A stretch of DNA of 12,694 bases from JBCBKZ01 sp039026975 (GCA_039026975.1 JBCCLI010000174.1:1-12694); one strand, 5' to 3'. Shown: positions 1 through 8,098, numbered from the stretch's first letter. Made by a program: numbers and translations. Notes: a model not told the origin generated them from the sequence alone.

Positions 1-322
1 ATCTCCATGGGGAGAGGATGTCCAGATTCATCCATATTTTACTTTACAAAAAGTAGAAGGAAAGCTGGAAGAGATAGACTTTGCTGCAGACTATTTTGAT
101 GTGTTCTACTTTGATGCTTTTGCTCCGGATACGCAGCCTGAGCTATGGACAGAGAAAATATTTAGAAAGCTTTATAGCTGGGCCAAGCCAGGAGCCATTT
201 GGGTAACCTATTCTGCCAAGGGGCAGGTACGCCGCAATCTGATAGCTGCGGGTTGGGAAGTAGAAAAGATTCCCGGCCCTCCGGGAAAAAGGGAGATGCT
301 AAGGGCCAGGAAAATAAAATAG
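1..322 (+). CDS. mnmD: tRNA wobble-uridine methyltransferase MnmD, 3' part only
   Basis: The coding frame is open from base 2 and ends at TAG 320-322; the start lies outside the window, so only about 106 C-terminal residues are visible. The protein matches the methyltransferase (DUF752/MnmD) half of E. coli MnmC: an acidic FDAFAPDTQPELW segment, then a small-domain run GAIWVTYSAKGQVRR, then GPPGKREMLRA close to the C-terminus, which corresponds to the FGRKREML block of MnmC. The family uses S-adenosylmethionine to methylate 5-aminomethyl(-2-thio)uridine at tRNA position 34 in the cytoplasm. The stop follows this block directly, with no FAD oxidase domain after it, so this is the stand-alone MnmD form. 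It converges on prfB, with 24 bases between the stops. The family assignment is fairly sure; the extent of the missing N-terminus is unknown. Confidence 0.88.
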   Translation, partial: SPWGEDVQIHPYFTLQKVEGKLEEIDFAADYFDVFYFDAFAPDTQPELWTEKIFRKLYSWAKPGAIWVTYSAKGQVRRNLIAAGWEVEKIPGPPGKREMLRARKIK

Positions 323-340
323 GGGCGAAAAAATCCGCCC
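323..340 (-). terminator. Hairpin between convergent mnmD and prfB, probable prfB terminator
   Basis: The inverted repeat GGGCG (323-327) / CGCCC (336-340) sits in the 24-base gap between the two stops. Read on the minus strand, the stem can extend by a G-T and an A-T pair to 7 bp with a 4-base loop, and it is followed by TATTTTATTTT, which fits an intrinsic terminator for prfB. On the plus strand the sequence after the stem is not T-rich, so termination of mnmD here is less certain. Inferred from sequence alone. Confidence 0.55.
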
Positions 341-346
341 ATACTA

Positions 347-1448
347 TTAATTATCTTTTACATCACCCTTCCCGTACTGCATGAGGTAGGCCTTAATGAA
401 GTCTTCCAGGCCACCATCCATAAAGTTCTGGATATTACTGGTTTCCTTCTGGGTCCTTAGGTCTTTGATCATCTTATAGGGATGGAAGACGTAGTTTCTG
501 ATCTGAGAGCCCCACTCTATCTTCATCTTGGTTCCTTCCACCTTATCCCGCTCTTCATTTCTTTTATCTACCTCTATCTGGTAGAGCCTACTCTTTAGCA
601 TTTGCATAGCCTTATCCCTATTCCTAAGCTGGCTTCTTTCTTGCTGGCATTCCACCACTATGCCTGTAGGTTCATGTACCAATCTCACGGCCGTTTCCAC
701 CTTGTTCACATTCTGTCCTCCCTTCCCACTGGAGTGGAAAGTACTGAAAGTAACCTCGGCTGGATTTACTTCTACCTCAATGGTATCATCTACCTGTGGA
801 TACACAAATACGGAAGCAAAGGAAGTATGCCTTCTCCCACTGGAATCAAAGGGACTGATTCTCACTAGTCTGTGTACCCCACTTTCTCCTTTCAAATACC
901 CAAAAGAGAAATCTCCATTGATCTCAATGGAACAGCTCTTAATCCCGGCAGTATCTCCTTCTACTTCATGGATGAGTTTAGCTGAAAGACCCTGTTTTTC
1001 TGCGTACATGAAGTACATGCGCTTGAGCATTTCTGCCCAATCCTGGCTCTCTGTTCCTCCTGCACCGGAGTTAATGTCCAGGATACAGGAAAGCCTGTCT
1101 TCTTCCAGGGAGAGCATATTTTGGAATTCCAGCTTCTCCAAAGCTTCCACTGCTATATGGAAAGCTTCATCAACCTCTTTCTCTTCTGCCTCTCCCTCTT
1201 TTTGAAACTCATAAAGCACCTCTACCTCTCCTACTTTGTCTTCTACAAGTTGGAAGGCATTTGTCCAGATTTTAATAGCACTTATTTCCTTGAGAATTTT
1301 CTGGGCTTCCGGTGGATTCTCCCAAAAATCAGGTTGGCGTGTAATCGCTTCTTTCTCTTCTATGGTAGCACGTTTCCCGGCCACGTCAAAGATACCTCCC
1401 CAGCGCATCCTTACGCGCTTGAATATCTTTAAGTTGTTCGTTGGTCAT
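347..1448 (-). CDS. prfB: Peptide chain release factor 2 (RF2), expressed by +1 frameshift
   Basis: Recognises UAA and UGA stop codons on the ribosome and triggers peptide release. The main frame (347-1387) carries the SPF stop-recognition tripeptide in VRISPFDSSGRRH and the catalytic GGQ in SSGKGGQNVNK. The N-terminus is in a different frame: from ATG at 1448, 20 codons (MTNEQLKDIQ, then ARKDALGRYL) run into an in-frame TGA at 1386-1388. Slipping +1 at CTT TGA C joins this to DVAGKR and gives about 366 residues, against 365 in E. coli RF2; SPF would be near 198-200 and GGQ near 243-245. A second ATG at 1472 in the same short frame would add 8 residues (MASNTKLS). I prefer 1448 because related proteins usually begin with an MT-EQLK-type sequence. 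Transcribed away from the EAD protein gene at 1611. Confidence 0.95.
1385..1400 (-). promoter_or_regulatory. prfB programmed +1 frameshift site
   Basis: Read on the minus strand, the site is GGG AGG TAT CTT TGA C. It has the three known parts of the prfB autoregulatory site: a purine-rich Shine-Dalgarno-like stretch just upstream, the slippery CTT codon (1389-1391), and the poorly terminating stop context TGA C (1385-1388). It closely resembles the E. coli site AGG GGG TAT CUU UGA C. In the known mechanism, scarce RF2 makes the ribosome pause at UGA and shift +1, which raises RF2 synthesis; ample RF2 terminates there. An ATG in the main frame at 1408 is not needed to explain expression. Confidence 0.93.
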
Positions 1449-1554
1449 AGACAATTTCGTATTTGAGGCCATAAATATACAGCTCTGTGGCTATTTTCCA
1501 TAAGCTAATGGTAGCATATTTCTCATAAAATACGTCCACGAAATTCCCTAACAT
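1429..1554 (-). CDS. Possible 41-residue leader ORF overlapping the prfB start
   Basis: An ATG at 1552-1554 opens a 41-codon frame ending in TAA at 1429-1431. Its predicted peptide begins MLGNFVDVFYEKYATISLWK and is rich in Tyr, Ile and Leu. It runs through the prfB start region in another frame and ends 20 bases inside prfB if prfB starts at 1448, so it could couple translation to prfB. No clear ribosome-binding site precedes it and no family is recognised. It may equally be a chance frame in AT-rich leader DNA; it is listed because it fills most of the 162-base gap upstream of prfB. Confidence 0.22.
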   Translation of the reverse strand: MLGNFVDVFYEKYATISLWKIATELYIYGLKYEIVYDQRTT

Positions 1555-1610
1555 GTTTTCTATTGAAATTTTCTTAATTTTTAATTTGAAATTACACATC
1601 CCTCAACCCT

Positions 1611-2612
1611 ATGAGTGAGTTTACTAATAAGCTAAATAAATACCTTGCTGGTGGCAAGCTGGAAAAAGCTATTGAAGACTTAATAGATATGCTATCCATG
1701 GCTTCGCGAGATGATGCAGACATCAAAAAGGAGGTGGCAGAGCTAAGGTCCCAAGTCATCTTACAATCTGCCAGATATACTGAATTAGAAGAACAAGTTA
1801 GAGCAGGCATCATCAGTCAGACTGACTTTGAGCTGTCTAATACTAAGATTTATGCTTCCTTTATAGATCTAGTGGGAGAAATCACCCAGGCCTACCCTCT
1901 TTTTGATCAGTTTGTGAATAACCAGGAAGAAGAACGTGCCTGGGAGCAAGCCAGTAGATTGAATACCATAGCCGCCTACCAGGATTATTTCCAGAAGTAC
2001 CCTAACGGTAAGTATCAGGTAGAAACCAAAAGAATCATTGGAGAGCTAACGGCCATACAGCAAAAGCATCAAGAAGAAATTAAGCGTAGAGCTACAGAAG
2101 AAAAGGTCAGGAGAACCCATATTCAGCCCCAACCAACTACCGTACAAGCTAATAAAACTTACCTCATAGGAGGAGTAGGGTTGCTCGCAGCCATATTGAT
2201 AGGCTTGTTTACGTTAGGGCCACTGGGTAAGAAGAAACCTAATAACTCTGCACAGACGGAATTCGCCAAGATTCAGGAATTTACTGGCCCTACCCCAGCC
2301 TACGTCATTAACCTGGAAGCAGTAAATTCTGAGGTACAAGCCAAAAAAGCTGTCAAAAAACTCATGGATGAAGGATATAGAGCAGGATATCTCTGGCCAC
2401 CTAAGTTTGGGAGTATCAGCAATAACCAGATATGGGTGGTATTCATAGGGCCTTATAATTCTCCCAGAGAATGTGGTATAGCCGTGGATTCCTACCGAGA
2501 TAGCCACTCAGAAAAGGTATATGGGGTATTGGTAGCCCATGAGAATAGAAGAGTAGAGATCCGGGGGAGTAAGCCTTCCCAAGTGAAGATCATAGAGAAT
2601 TATCAGCCCTGA
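1611..2612 (+). CDS. Membrane protein with EAD11-like N-terminus and SPOR-like C-terminus
   Basis: This 333-residue protein has no experimental relative that I recognise, but its parts can be read. Residues about 10-92 form a helical domain: LEKAIEDLI, then VILQSARYTELEEQVRAGII, then SQTDFELSNTKIYASFIDL. This resembles effector-associated domain 11 (EAD11), an adaptor described in bacterial conflict systems. Residues 110-146 (AWEQASRLNTIAAYQDYFQKYP...) are a single TPR-like motif of a kind often found in caspase-associated proteins. A charged stretch leads to one transmembrane helix (about 184-203, YLIGGVGLLAAILIGLFTLG). The C-terminus, about 229-313, resembles a SPOR domain: YVINLEAV, a helix, GYRAGY, IWVVFIGPY and another helix. 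Inference: N-terminus in the cytoplasm, SPOR part in the periplasm facing peptidoglycan. The same N-terminal domain type ends the caspase at 10141-11247. The gene stands alone on its strand and its stop lies 4 bases from that of the converging thioesterase gene. Confidence 0.8.
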   Translation: MSEFTNKLNKYLAGGKLEKAIEDLIDMLSMASRDDADIKKEVAELRSQVILQSARYTELEEQVRAGIISQTDFELSNTKIYASFIDLVGEITQAYPLFDQFVNNQEEERAWEQASRLNTIAAYQDYFQKYPNGKYQVETKRIIGELTAIQQKHQEEIKRRATEEKVRRTHIQPQPTTVQANKTYLIGGVGLLAAILIGLFTLGPLGKKKPNNSAQTEFAKIQEFTGPTPAYVINLEAVNSEVQAKKAVKKLMDEGYRAGYLWPPKFGSISNNQIWVVFIGPYNSPRECGIAVDSYRDSHSEKVYGVLVAHENRRVEIRGSKPSQVKIIENYQP

Positions 2613-2616
2613 TGTC

Positions 2617-3039
2617 CTATCTACTTTCCAAAAGGCTTTTCCGCCAGCTATCAGGTAAAGGCACTTTCGTTAAGTTTATATAATCATAAGGGATAATCAG
2701 GTGCTTACTAAGAGCAGCTATACGGTTGTGCCTCTTGGAGAACATGCCACACTCTATGGTAAAACGGTCTTCTTGAAGATCTGTAGTTCTTATCCCTACA
2801 ATAGCCGTATCAGGATAGGTCATGGGAAATACGTACTTACACTCCTGCCACCCCAGTATGGGTCCTACCTCTTTGCTAAAGGTGATGTCTATTCCTAAAT
2901 GTTCAAAGTATACTAACCGGGCTGTTTCACTCCAAAGAAGGTAAACGAGATTATTGACATGTTGGGCGGCATCCATATCTCCCCAGTGGACAGGATATTC
3001 TGCTTGTACAGGGAACATCTCCAAAGTAACTCTAGGCAT
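2617..3039 (-). CDS. Hotdog-fold acyl-CoA thioesterase (4HBT/YbgC/FadM type)
   Basis: A 140-residue protein, the usual length for a single hotdog domain. Residues 17-30 carry the family signature as HWGDMDAAQHVNN, followed by a long helix NLVYLLWSETARLVYFEHLG and a strand-rich C-terminal half. These cytoplasmic enzymes hydrolyse acyl-CoA thioesters; the substrate cannot be read from sequence. The gene lies 37 bases downstream of the YdeI-family gene on the same strand, so the two are probably cotranscribed. Only 4 bases separate its stop from that of the converging EAD protein gene, and there is no hairpin between them. An ATG at 3039 fits the family's N-terminus well. Confidence 0.88.
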   Translation of the reverse strand: MPRVTLEMFPVQAEYPVHWGDMDAAQHVNNLVYLLWSETARLVYFEHLGIDITFSKEVGPILGWQECKYVFPMTYPDTAIVGIRTTDLQEDRFTIECGMFSKRHNRIAALSKHLIIPYDYINLTKVPLPDSWRKSLLESR

Positions 3040-3076
3040 AGCAGTAAAAGTTTAGGCGAAGGTAGGGTATTAGCTG

Positions 3077-3646
3077 CTAACTCCCGGGAACTTTTTCACC
3101 TTTAGAAGCTAGGAGAGCCGTCTTTTCTATTCGCTTTGCACGAGTGTCCGCCTTCTTGGCCAGCTTTATCCACCTTAGGGCAAACCGCTGACTGGCCGGA
3201 CCAAAATTCTCAAAACACTCTTTTGAACCTGGATACTTATTAAATGCTTTTACCAGATCTTCAGGTTGTATGAGCGCATCCACATCATCCATAAAGTCCC
3301 ATAGCCCATTAGCTTTGGAGTCTGCAATACATTTTCTTCCAGCATCAGTCATTTTCCCTTCTCTTTCCAGTTTTGCTGCCCTGTCTTTGTAGGTTTTAGC
3401 CCAGTGTTGGACCCTTCTGGGAGAAATAAGCTGCATGGTCTTATTCTCATCCAGCTTCATTCTACGACCATCTATCCACCCAAAACAGATCAGTTCATCC
3501 AATACCTCAGAGGTGGAGACATATTTTCCTTTAACATGTTTTTTGAAGGTTACCAGCCAGATGCTTTCTTCCTGAGAATGATTGGCTTCAAGCCATTCTC
3601 TTAAGTCTGTGGGTGAGCTTACTTCTACTCGTATTTGATCTTCCAT
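3077..3646 (-). CDS. YdeI/OmdA family protein
   Basis: This 189-residue protein matches the YdeI/OmpD-associated family along its length: an N-terminal block LREWLEANHSQEESIWLVTF, the conserved FGWIDGRRMKLD at 55-66, SPRRVQHWAKTYKDRA at 75-90, and the C-terminal OmdA signature, roughly FENFGPASQRFALRWIKLAK then TRAKRIEK at 168-175. No signal peptide or membrane segment is seen, so it is probably cytoplasmic. Some members have been linked to protection against bacteriocins or cationic peptides, but the biochemical role is unknown and should not be assumed here. It is upstream of the thioesterase gene with a 37-base gap. Confidence 0.87.
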   Translation of the reverse strand: MEDQIRVEVSSPTDLREWLEANHSQEESIWLVTFKKHVKGKYVSTSEVLDELICFGWIDGRRMKLDENKTMQLISPRRVQHWAKTYKDRAAKLEREGKMTDAGRKCIADSKANGLWDFMDDVDALIQPEDLVKAFNKYPGSKECFENFGPASQRFALRWIKLAKKADTRAKRIEKTALLASKGEKVPGS

Positions 3647-3698
3647 GCTGAGCTATATCTATGATGAAAACAACCCAGAATAGAGGGCTAAGGTTTTT

Positions 3699-4655
3699 CT
3701 AGCATCCTGTTGCCCTAAAGCTGGCCATCCTTCTTAGTAATTTTCCCTTTTCAGCTCTGGATGAAAGAAATAAGGTAGGTTGGTACAGATTATAGTGATG
3801 ACTAGTATTGATCAGAAAGTCAATCTTCCCATCTCTATCAATATCTCCTGACCAGAGGATGTCCACCCTTGTTTCTTCTAAATGCTCGATATGTAAAAAC
3901 CCTTGTGTATAATCTTCAGCCCCTTTCCCGGCTCTTAAAGTCAAAGAATAGTCCTTCATCAATAACCCATAATTTACCAACTCTACTATTCCAGTAACAT
4001 AAAGTGAGGTAGGTACCTTAGGACCTTCAATAAAAATATTACTACCTGGCAAGGGACTCCTATCTTCAACTGGGTAATGATCTATCTTCCCCTCATCTAC
4101 GGCTAGACCAGCCACCAAAAGGATACATGTATCTTCTTTATCTGTACTCACTGCCCAGCCTGTCTTTTCTCCTTCTCCATCTACCATACCATCATGCACC
4201 CTTTCTAACTTGGGTTCTATATAGGAGACATAAAAGCCATCTTCTCCTTCAAATAAGCCTAGCCATTCTCTGCTTGCCGAATTAGATGGGACATCTTCTC
4301 CATGAAAAGTCCCTGGGACAAGTATTTCCATAGGTACTGGAGGGCTGATTTCTCCCAAAAATCCGCTAAATACAAACCCTCTTTTTCTTGCCAACGCTCC
4401 GTTCCTGGCATTTACCTCTACCCATTCACCCTTAATCTCTTTTCCATCATCAGTTAGGGTGAAAAAAATACCGGAATGTGCTACTACTTCCACTTCCGTT
4501 CCTAAAGCCAGTTTCCCTATTTTCTCTCCACTAGTTCTGGGGCTATTGCGCATGTTTAGTCCACTTTCAGCTACCACATATTGAATATCCTGAGCATAGA
4601 GGATAGCTTGAAAGAGGAGGAATTGAAGAAGAATAACTTTACCTATTACTTTCAT
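3699..4655 (-). CDS. Exported SH3b-domain protein with a calcium-loop-like motif
   Basis: A 318-residue protein with a hydrophobic N-terminal signal (MKVIGKVILLQFLLFQAILYAQ), cleavable by signal peptidase I after LYA at about residue 21. Residues about 23-100 form a bacterial SH3 domain: YVVAESGLNMRNSPRTSGEK, then GKLALGTEVEVV, WVEV and RGFVFSGFL. Such domains often bind cell-wall peptides or proteins outside the inner membrane. The remaining 200 residues are beta-rich and not assigned. Residues 271-279 read DIDRDGKID, an EF-hand/FG-GAP-like DxDxDG loop that may bind calcium. The protein is presumably periplasmic or surface-exposed. It is 107 bases downstream of the DUF4301 gene on the same strand; cotranscription is possible but not shown. 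Function unknown. Confidence 0.8.
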   Translation of the reverse strand: MKVIGKVILLQFLLFQAILYAQDIQYVVAESGLNMRNSPRTSGEKIGKLALGTEVEVVAHSGIFFTLTDDGKEIKGEWVEVNARNGALARKRGFVFSGFLGEISPPVPMEILVPGTFHGEDVPSNSASREWLGLFEGEDGFYVSYIEPKLERVHDGMVDGEGEKTGWAVSTDKEDTCILLVAGLAVDEGKIDHYPVEDRSPLPGSNIFIEGPKVPTSLYVTGIVELVNYGLLMKDYSLTLRAGKGAEDYTQGFLHIEHLEETRVDILWSGDIDRDGKIDFLINTSHHYNLYQPTLFLSSRAEKGKLLRRMASFRATGC

Positions 4656-4762
4656 GATACCAGTTAGTACTCCCTAAAAATATCATAATCCTGTAAGAAA
4701 AATACTGGTATGTCAGGAATGATGAACTTCTACTCCAGAAATCTTTTACCACAGGCTTGAGT

Positions 4763-6391
4763 CTATTTAGGCCTATGCTCTTTACCAGCCAGGTCCATAA
4801 CCGTCTTTACCGGATTAAAGGTCTCATGGGGAACTTCCAGCAGGATGGTATTCCAGTCAGCCATGGCTCCATTCCACAGACCCGGTAGCTCCATAGCTCT
4901 TAGGGGTCTCCCATTCAGGGATTTCTGGACTATGAAGCCCATTTGGTCATTTCGGTAGGCAGGCAGGTCAAATTTCTGCCCTTTAACATCTTTCAGTCCA
5001 CATACTAAGTCAGTAATATGCGCATACCTCGACCGAGAGAGAATTTCCTGTTGGGCGGGATCAGCTAAGTTGATTTGGGCGGTTTCTATGATTTGTAGTG
5101 AGGCTTCTCCTTCCTGTGCTACCCAGAACGGACCTCCGCCCGTAGCTTCTGCTGTGCGGATAATGCCACACACGCGTATAGGTCTATTCAGCTTTTTTCG
5201 GTACCAGGATACTCTTTCCTCCCTGCCCCACTCCCCAAAATAGTCAGGGAACCCAAGCCCTACCTCTCCCTTGAGAAAGGCCTGAAGATTCCGCTCTACT
5301 TCTGGTAGTATCAAATGAGTATCTTCTAATTGTCTTAACCAGTCGAATATTTTCTCCTGAAAGGAGTACATCACGCCTCCAAGGATCTTCTTCCACAGGT
5401 AGGTAGATTCTTTCCAGTCATCATGCACCACATTGTCAATGTTTTTGATGTATACCCAATCGCTCTCCATTTGCTGAAGGTTCTCTAATAAGGCACCATG
5501 CCCTCCTGGGCGGAAGAGAAGACTTCCATCTTCCAGGTAATAAGGTTGATTCTCCAGGTCTACTGCCAGGGTATCTGTAGCAGGATTTTGGATAGAATAG
5601 GCTATATCATACTTCACTCCCAACTTTTTCTCGTAGATAGGAAGTACTTTCTTCATCAAGTCTTTAACAAGCGGAATGTGCTGAGGAGAAAGGGTAATGT
5701 GAAGTTTTACCATCTTATCTGCAGATACACAATAGTTAGCCGCTTCCACTAAATGCTCTTCAATCGCCGTCCTACACCCCTCTTTATAGCTGTGAAAAGG
5801 GATTAATGCCTTAGGGAGGCTCCCAAATGCCAGGCCTTTTTCAGTAATAAGATGGGAGATAATAACTTTGTAGGACTCCTTTTCCTGAAGTTCCTTAAGC
5901 TTGTATCCTGACGTTTCCAGGGCTTCCTCTAAGGGTTGATAGAAAGCATATGCTTCCAGCTGCTGACAAAATGTTGAGATTTGGGTATGCTCATCTTCAG
6001 AAAAATCCTCAGGATTTTGTAGATACGCATACAGCAGCTTAAACATACGGCTGGAAGCACCAGATGCAGGGACAAATTTAGCCATCCTTACCCTCTCCCT
6101 TGCCAGCTCAAACTTATCCAGGTATAGCTGCTGATTTTGCTGGCTGCAGGTAAGTACGCCATCTTCCGGGCTTACCTCTCGCAGGAGTGTTACATCTGGA
6201 AATCCCATGGAAAATATGCTCAACTGAGCTAATACGTCTTCCACTCTTTTACCAGACTGATGAATTTGCTCAAGGTCCCTTTCAGAAAAGACAGAATCAG
6301 GTTGATGTAGGTCCATATAAATTTTGTCTACTGGTAAGTTCCACAAATTTTCATCCATTTCTATGCCGTACTTTTTCCCAGATTTATACAT
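4763..6391 (-). CDS. DUF4301 family protein
   Basis: A 542-residue member of a family found mainly in Bacteroidota and lacking a known function. The conserved blocks are clear: VPASGASSRMF (107-117), LPKALIPFH (192-200), ATDTLAVD (271-278), FRPGGHGALLENL (293-305), IKNIDN (315-320) and TGGGPFW (417-423). The first, third and fourth blocks resemble the order of motifs in nucleotide-sugar pyrophosphorylases of the GT-A fold (a G-x-S-R-M loop, then PGGHG), so nucleotidyl transfer to a sugar phosphate is a reasonable guess, not a finding. No signal peptide is present; cytoplasmic. The start is uncertain: family members usually begin close to VFSERDL (residue 34 here), so ATG 6358 or 6316 are alternatives to 6391. 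It is divergent from the sulfatase gene; the roughly 60-70 bases between them must hold both promoters. Confidence 0.85.
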   Translation of the reverse strand: MYKSGKKYGIEMDENLWNLPVDKIYMDLHQPDSVFSERDLEQIHQSGKRVEDVLAQLSIFSMGFPDVTLLREVSPEDGVLTCSQQNQQLYLDKFELARERVRMAKFVPASGASSRMFKLLYAYLQNPEDFSEDEHTQISTFCQQLEAYAFYQPLEEALETSGYKLKELQEKESYKVIISHLITEKGLAFGSLPKALIPFHSYKEGCRTAIEEHLVEAANYCVSADKMVKLHITLSPQHIPLVKDLMKKVLPIYEKKLGVKYDIAYSIQNPATDTLAVDLENQPYYLEDGSLLFRPGGHGALLENLQQMESDWVYIKNIDNVVHDDWKESTYLWKKILGGVMYSFQEKIFDWLRQLEDTHLILPEVERNLQAFLKGEVGLGFPDYFGEWGREERVSWYRKKLNRPIRVCGIIRTAEATGGGPFWVAQEGEASLQIIETAQINLADPAQQEILSRSRYAHITDLVCGLKDVKGQKFDLPAYRNDQMGFIVQKSLNGRPLRAMELPGLWNGAMADWNTILLEVPHETFNPVKTVMDLAGKEHRPK

Positions 6392-6460
6392 ATTTTATAT
6401 TCTAACTTAGCAGAAATGAATCCTACGTATCTCTTCTCTCTTACATAATCTGTGGAACAC

Positions 6461-8026
6461 ATGAACACCTATTTACAGCTCTTTCAAATTCTCTTTCTTT
6501 CTCTTTTTCTTCTCAACTCTTGTGCTGAGAATAATTCACCCGCTCCCAAACCTAATATTCTGTTTGCCATAGCGGATGATCAATCATTCCCTCATGCAGG
6601 AGCCTATGGGTGTACATGGGTAAAAACCCCAGCTTTTGATAGGGTAGCTCAGGAGGGATTATTATTCCAGCAGGCCTATACCCCCAATGCTAAATGTGCC
6701 CCCTCACGTGCCTGTATCCTCACAGGTAGAAATAGCTGGCAATTAGAAGAGGCAGCCAACCACTGGTGCTTCTTCCCAGAGAAGTTCACTTCTTTTCCAG
6801 AAATACTGTCAGCTAACGGCTACTCAGTAGGAAGAACAGGTAAAGGCTGGGCACCGGGCATAGCCCGTAAAAATGGGGAAGCTAGAGAACTTATAGGGAG
6901 GCTGTACAATGACCATAAGCTGACTCCTCCTGCTGCGCATATTTCTCCCCTTGATTATGCGGAGAACTTCCGAACTTTCTTAGCAGAGAAGAGGGCAGAT
7001 GATCCCTTCATGTTCTGGTATGGCAGTACAGAACCGCATAGAGCCTACGAGTTTCAGGCAGGCATACAAAAAGGAGGGAAATCTCTGGATGAAATAACCC
7101 AAGTACCTGATTTCTGGCCCAATAATGATACGGTACGTACGGACATGCTGGATTATGCCTTCGAGGTGGAACACTTTGACCAACATCTAGGGAAAATGCT
7201 GGCCATATTAGAGGAGGAAGGGCTACTTGAGAATACCATTGTGATAGTTACTTCAGATAATGGCATGCCTTTTCCCCGGGTGAAGGGACAGGTATATGAG
7301 TATGATCACCACCTGCCTCTAGCCATAAGGTGGGGAGATGGGATTAAAGAACCGGGTAGAGAAATAGGTGAGTTTGTGAACTTCATTGACTTTGCCCCTA
7401 CCCTGCTGGAAGCGGCCGAAATTCCAACTGGGGGAATGGCAGAAATGAGTGGTCAGAGCTTGATGCCTTTATTTGAAAATACCTCTGATCCCGCGAGAAA
7501 GGATTATGTTCTGATAGGAAAAGAACGACATGATATAGGAAGACCTGGAGATGTAGGCTATCCCGTAAGGGGCATTATACAGGACGGATTCTCACTTACC
7601 CTTAATTTCGAGCCGGAAAGGTGGCCCACCGGTAATCCTGAAATGGGCTACCTAAATACGGACGGCAGCCCTACCAAAACGACTATTCTCAATGAAAATC
7701 GGAGGAAAGAAAGCAGTCAATATTGGACATGGAACTTTGGAAAAAAACCTGAGGAGGAACTCTATGACCTCACGAAAGATCCCTTCTGCCTACAGAACCT
7801 GGCCTACGAACCAGCATTCCAGGAAGAGAAGAATAGGTTGAAAGAATTACTCATAGCAGAACTAACCAAACAGCAGGATCCCAGGATATTAGGAAATGGA
7901 GAAGTATTTGATCAGTACCCCTATGCAGATGCAGAAAATGTGGGTTTTTACGAGCGCTTTCAAGCAGGAGAATTCAGCCCAGAAGATGCAGGATGGGTGA
8001 ATCCGGGAGACTTTGAGAAAGAATAA
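6461..8026 (+). CDS. Lipoprotein sulfatase, type I formylglycine-dependent
   Basis: A hydrolase for sulfate esters or N-sulfates. From ATG 6461 the protein has 521 residues; GTG 6452, in frame, would add MEH. The N-terminus is hydrophobic and ends in LLNSC with Cys21, a lipobox, so it is probably a lipid-anchored envelope protein, although the signal lacks the usual Lys/Arg. The alkaline-phosphatase-fold metal site begins [10 protein letters not shown] (Asp39, Asp40). The sulfatase signature is CAPSR (Cys79-Arg83, bases 6695-6709), where Cys79 would be converted to formylglycine by a maturase that is not in this window. Further active-site candidates are Lys128 (GKG), His193 (EPHRAY) and TSDNG (Asp266, Asn267). 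Overall it resembles the heparan-N-sulfatase-like branch of family S1, but the substrate cannot be fixed. It converges with the ARH-fold lipoprotein gene. Confidence 0.93.
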   Translation: MNTYLQLFQILFLSLFLLNSCAENNSPAPKPNILFAIADDQSFPHAGAYGCTWVKTPAFDRVAQEGLLFQQAYTPNAKCAPSRACILTGRNSWQLEEAANHWCFFPEKFTSFPEILSANGYSVGRTGKGWAPGIARKNGEARELIGRLYNDHKLTPPAAHISPLDYAENFRTFLAEKRADDPFMFWYGSTEPHRAYEFQAGIQKGGKSLDEITQVPDFWPNNDTVRTDMLDYAFEVEHFDQHLGKMLAILEEEGLLENTIVIVTSDNGMPFPRVKGQVYEYDHHLPLAIRWGDGIKEPGREIGEFVNFIDFAPTLLEAAEIPTGGMAEMSGQSLMPLFENTSDPARKDYVLIGKERHDIGRPGDVGYPVRGIIQDGFSLTLNFEPERWPTGNPEMGYLNTDGSPTKTTILNENRRKESSQYWTWNFGKKPEEELYDLTKDPFCLQNLAYEPAFQEEKNRLKELLIAELTKQQDPRILGNGEVFDQYPYADAENVGFYERFQAGEFSPEDAGWVNPGDFEKE

Positions 8027-8038
8027 TGAGTTAAGTAT

Positions 8039-8085
8039 AGCCACAGATATACAGATTAATAAACAAAATCTGTGGATCTGTGGCT
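8039..8085. repeat. Long imperfect palindrome between convergent genes, REP-like or terminator
   Basis: Arms of 19 bases at 8039-8057 and 8067-8085 pair with two mismatches around a 9-base loop (8058-8066); one more T-A pair extends the stem. Each arm contains two short ACAGAT or ATCTGT units spaced about 9 bases apart. It sits between the sulfatase stop (8026) and the ARH-fold stop (8099), a fitting place for a bidirectional terminator, but neither side carries a good T-tract. Sequences of the ATCTGTG...ATCTGTGGC kind recur in intergenic DNA of many bacteria, as I recall, so a dispersed REP-like element is the other reading. Confidence 0.7.
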
Positions 8086-8098
8086 AATAAAAATGGTT

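Noticed and set aside
660..1205. A 181-codon plus-strand frame opposite prfB
   Set aside because: It is a shadow of the prfB coding strand; its Ser/Pro-rich composition matches no family.
3077..3646. YdeI-family gene as an immunity gene of the caspase system
   Set aside because: Bacteriocin protection is reported for some relatives, but this gene pairs with a thioesterase and lies far from the caspase; there is no support for a link.
4657..4711. 8-base inverted repeat ATACCAGT/ACTGGTAT upstream of the SH3b gene
   Set aside because: Arms are short and 39 bases apart, so this is likely in AT-rich DNA by chance; it is not a supported hairpin or operator.
6392..6460. Bacteroidota-type -33/-7 promoter between the DUF4301 and sulfatase genes
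   Set aside because: A TAACTTAG resembles the -7 consensus TAnnTTTG with one mismatch, but no paired TTG lies at the right distance, so it is not called.
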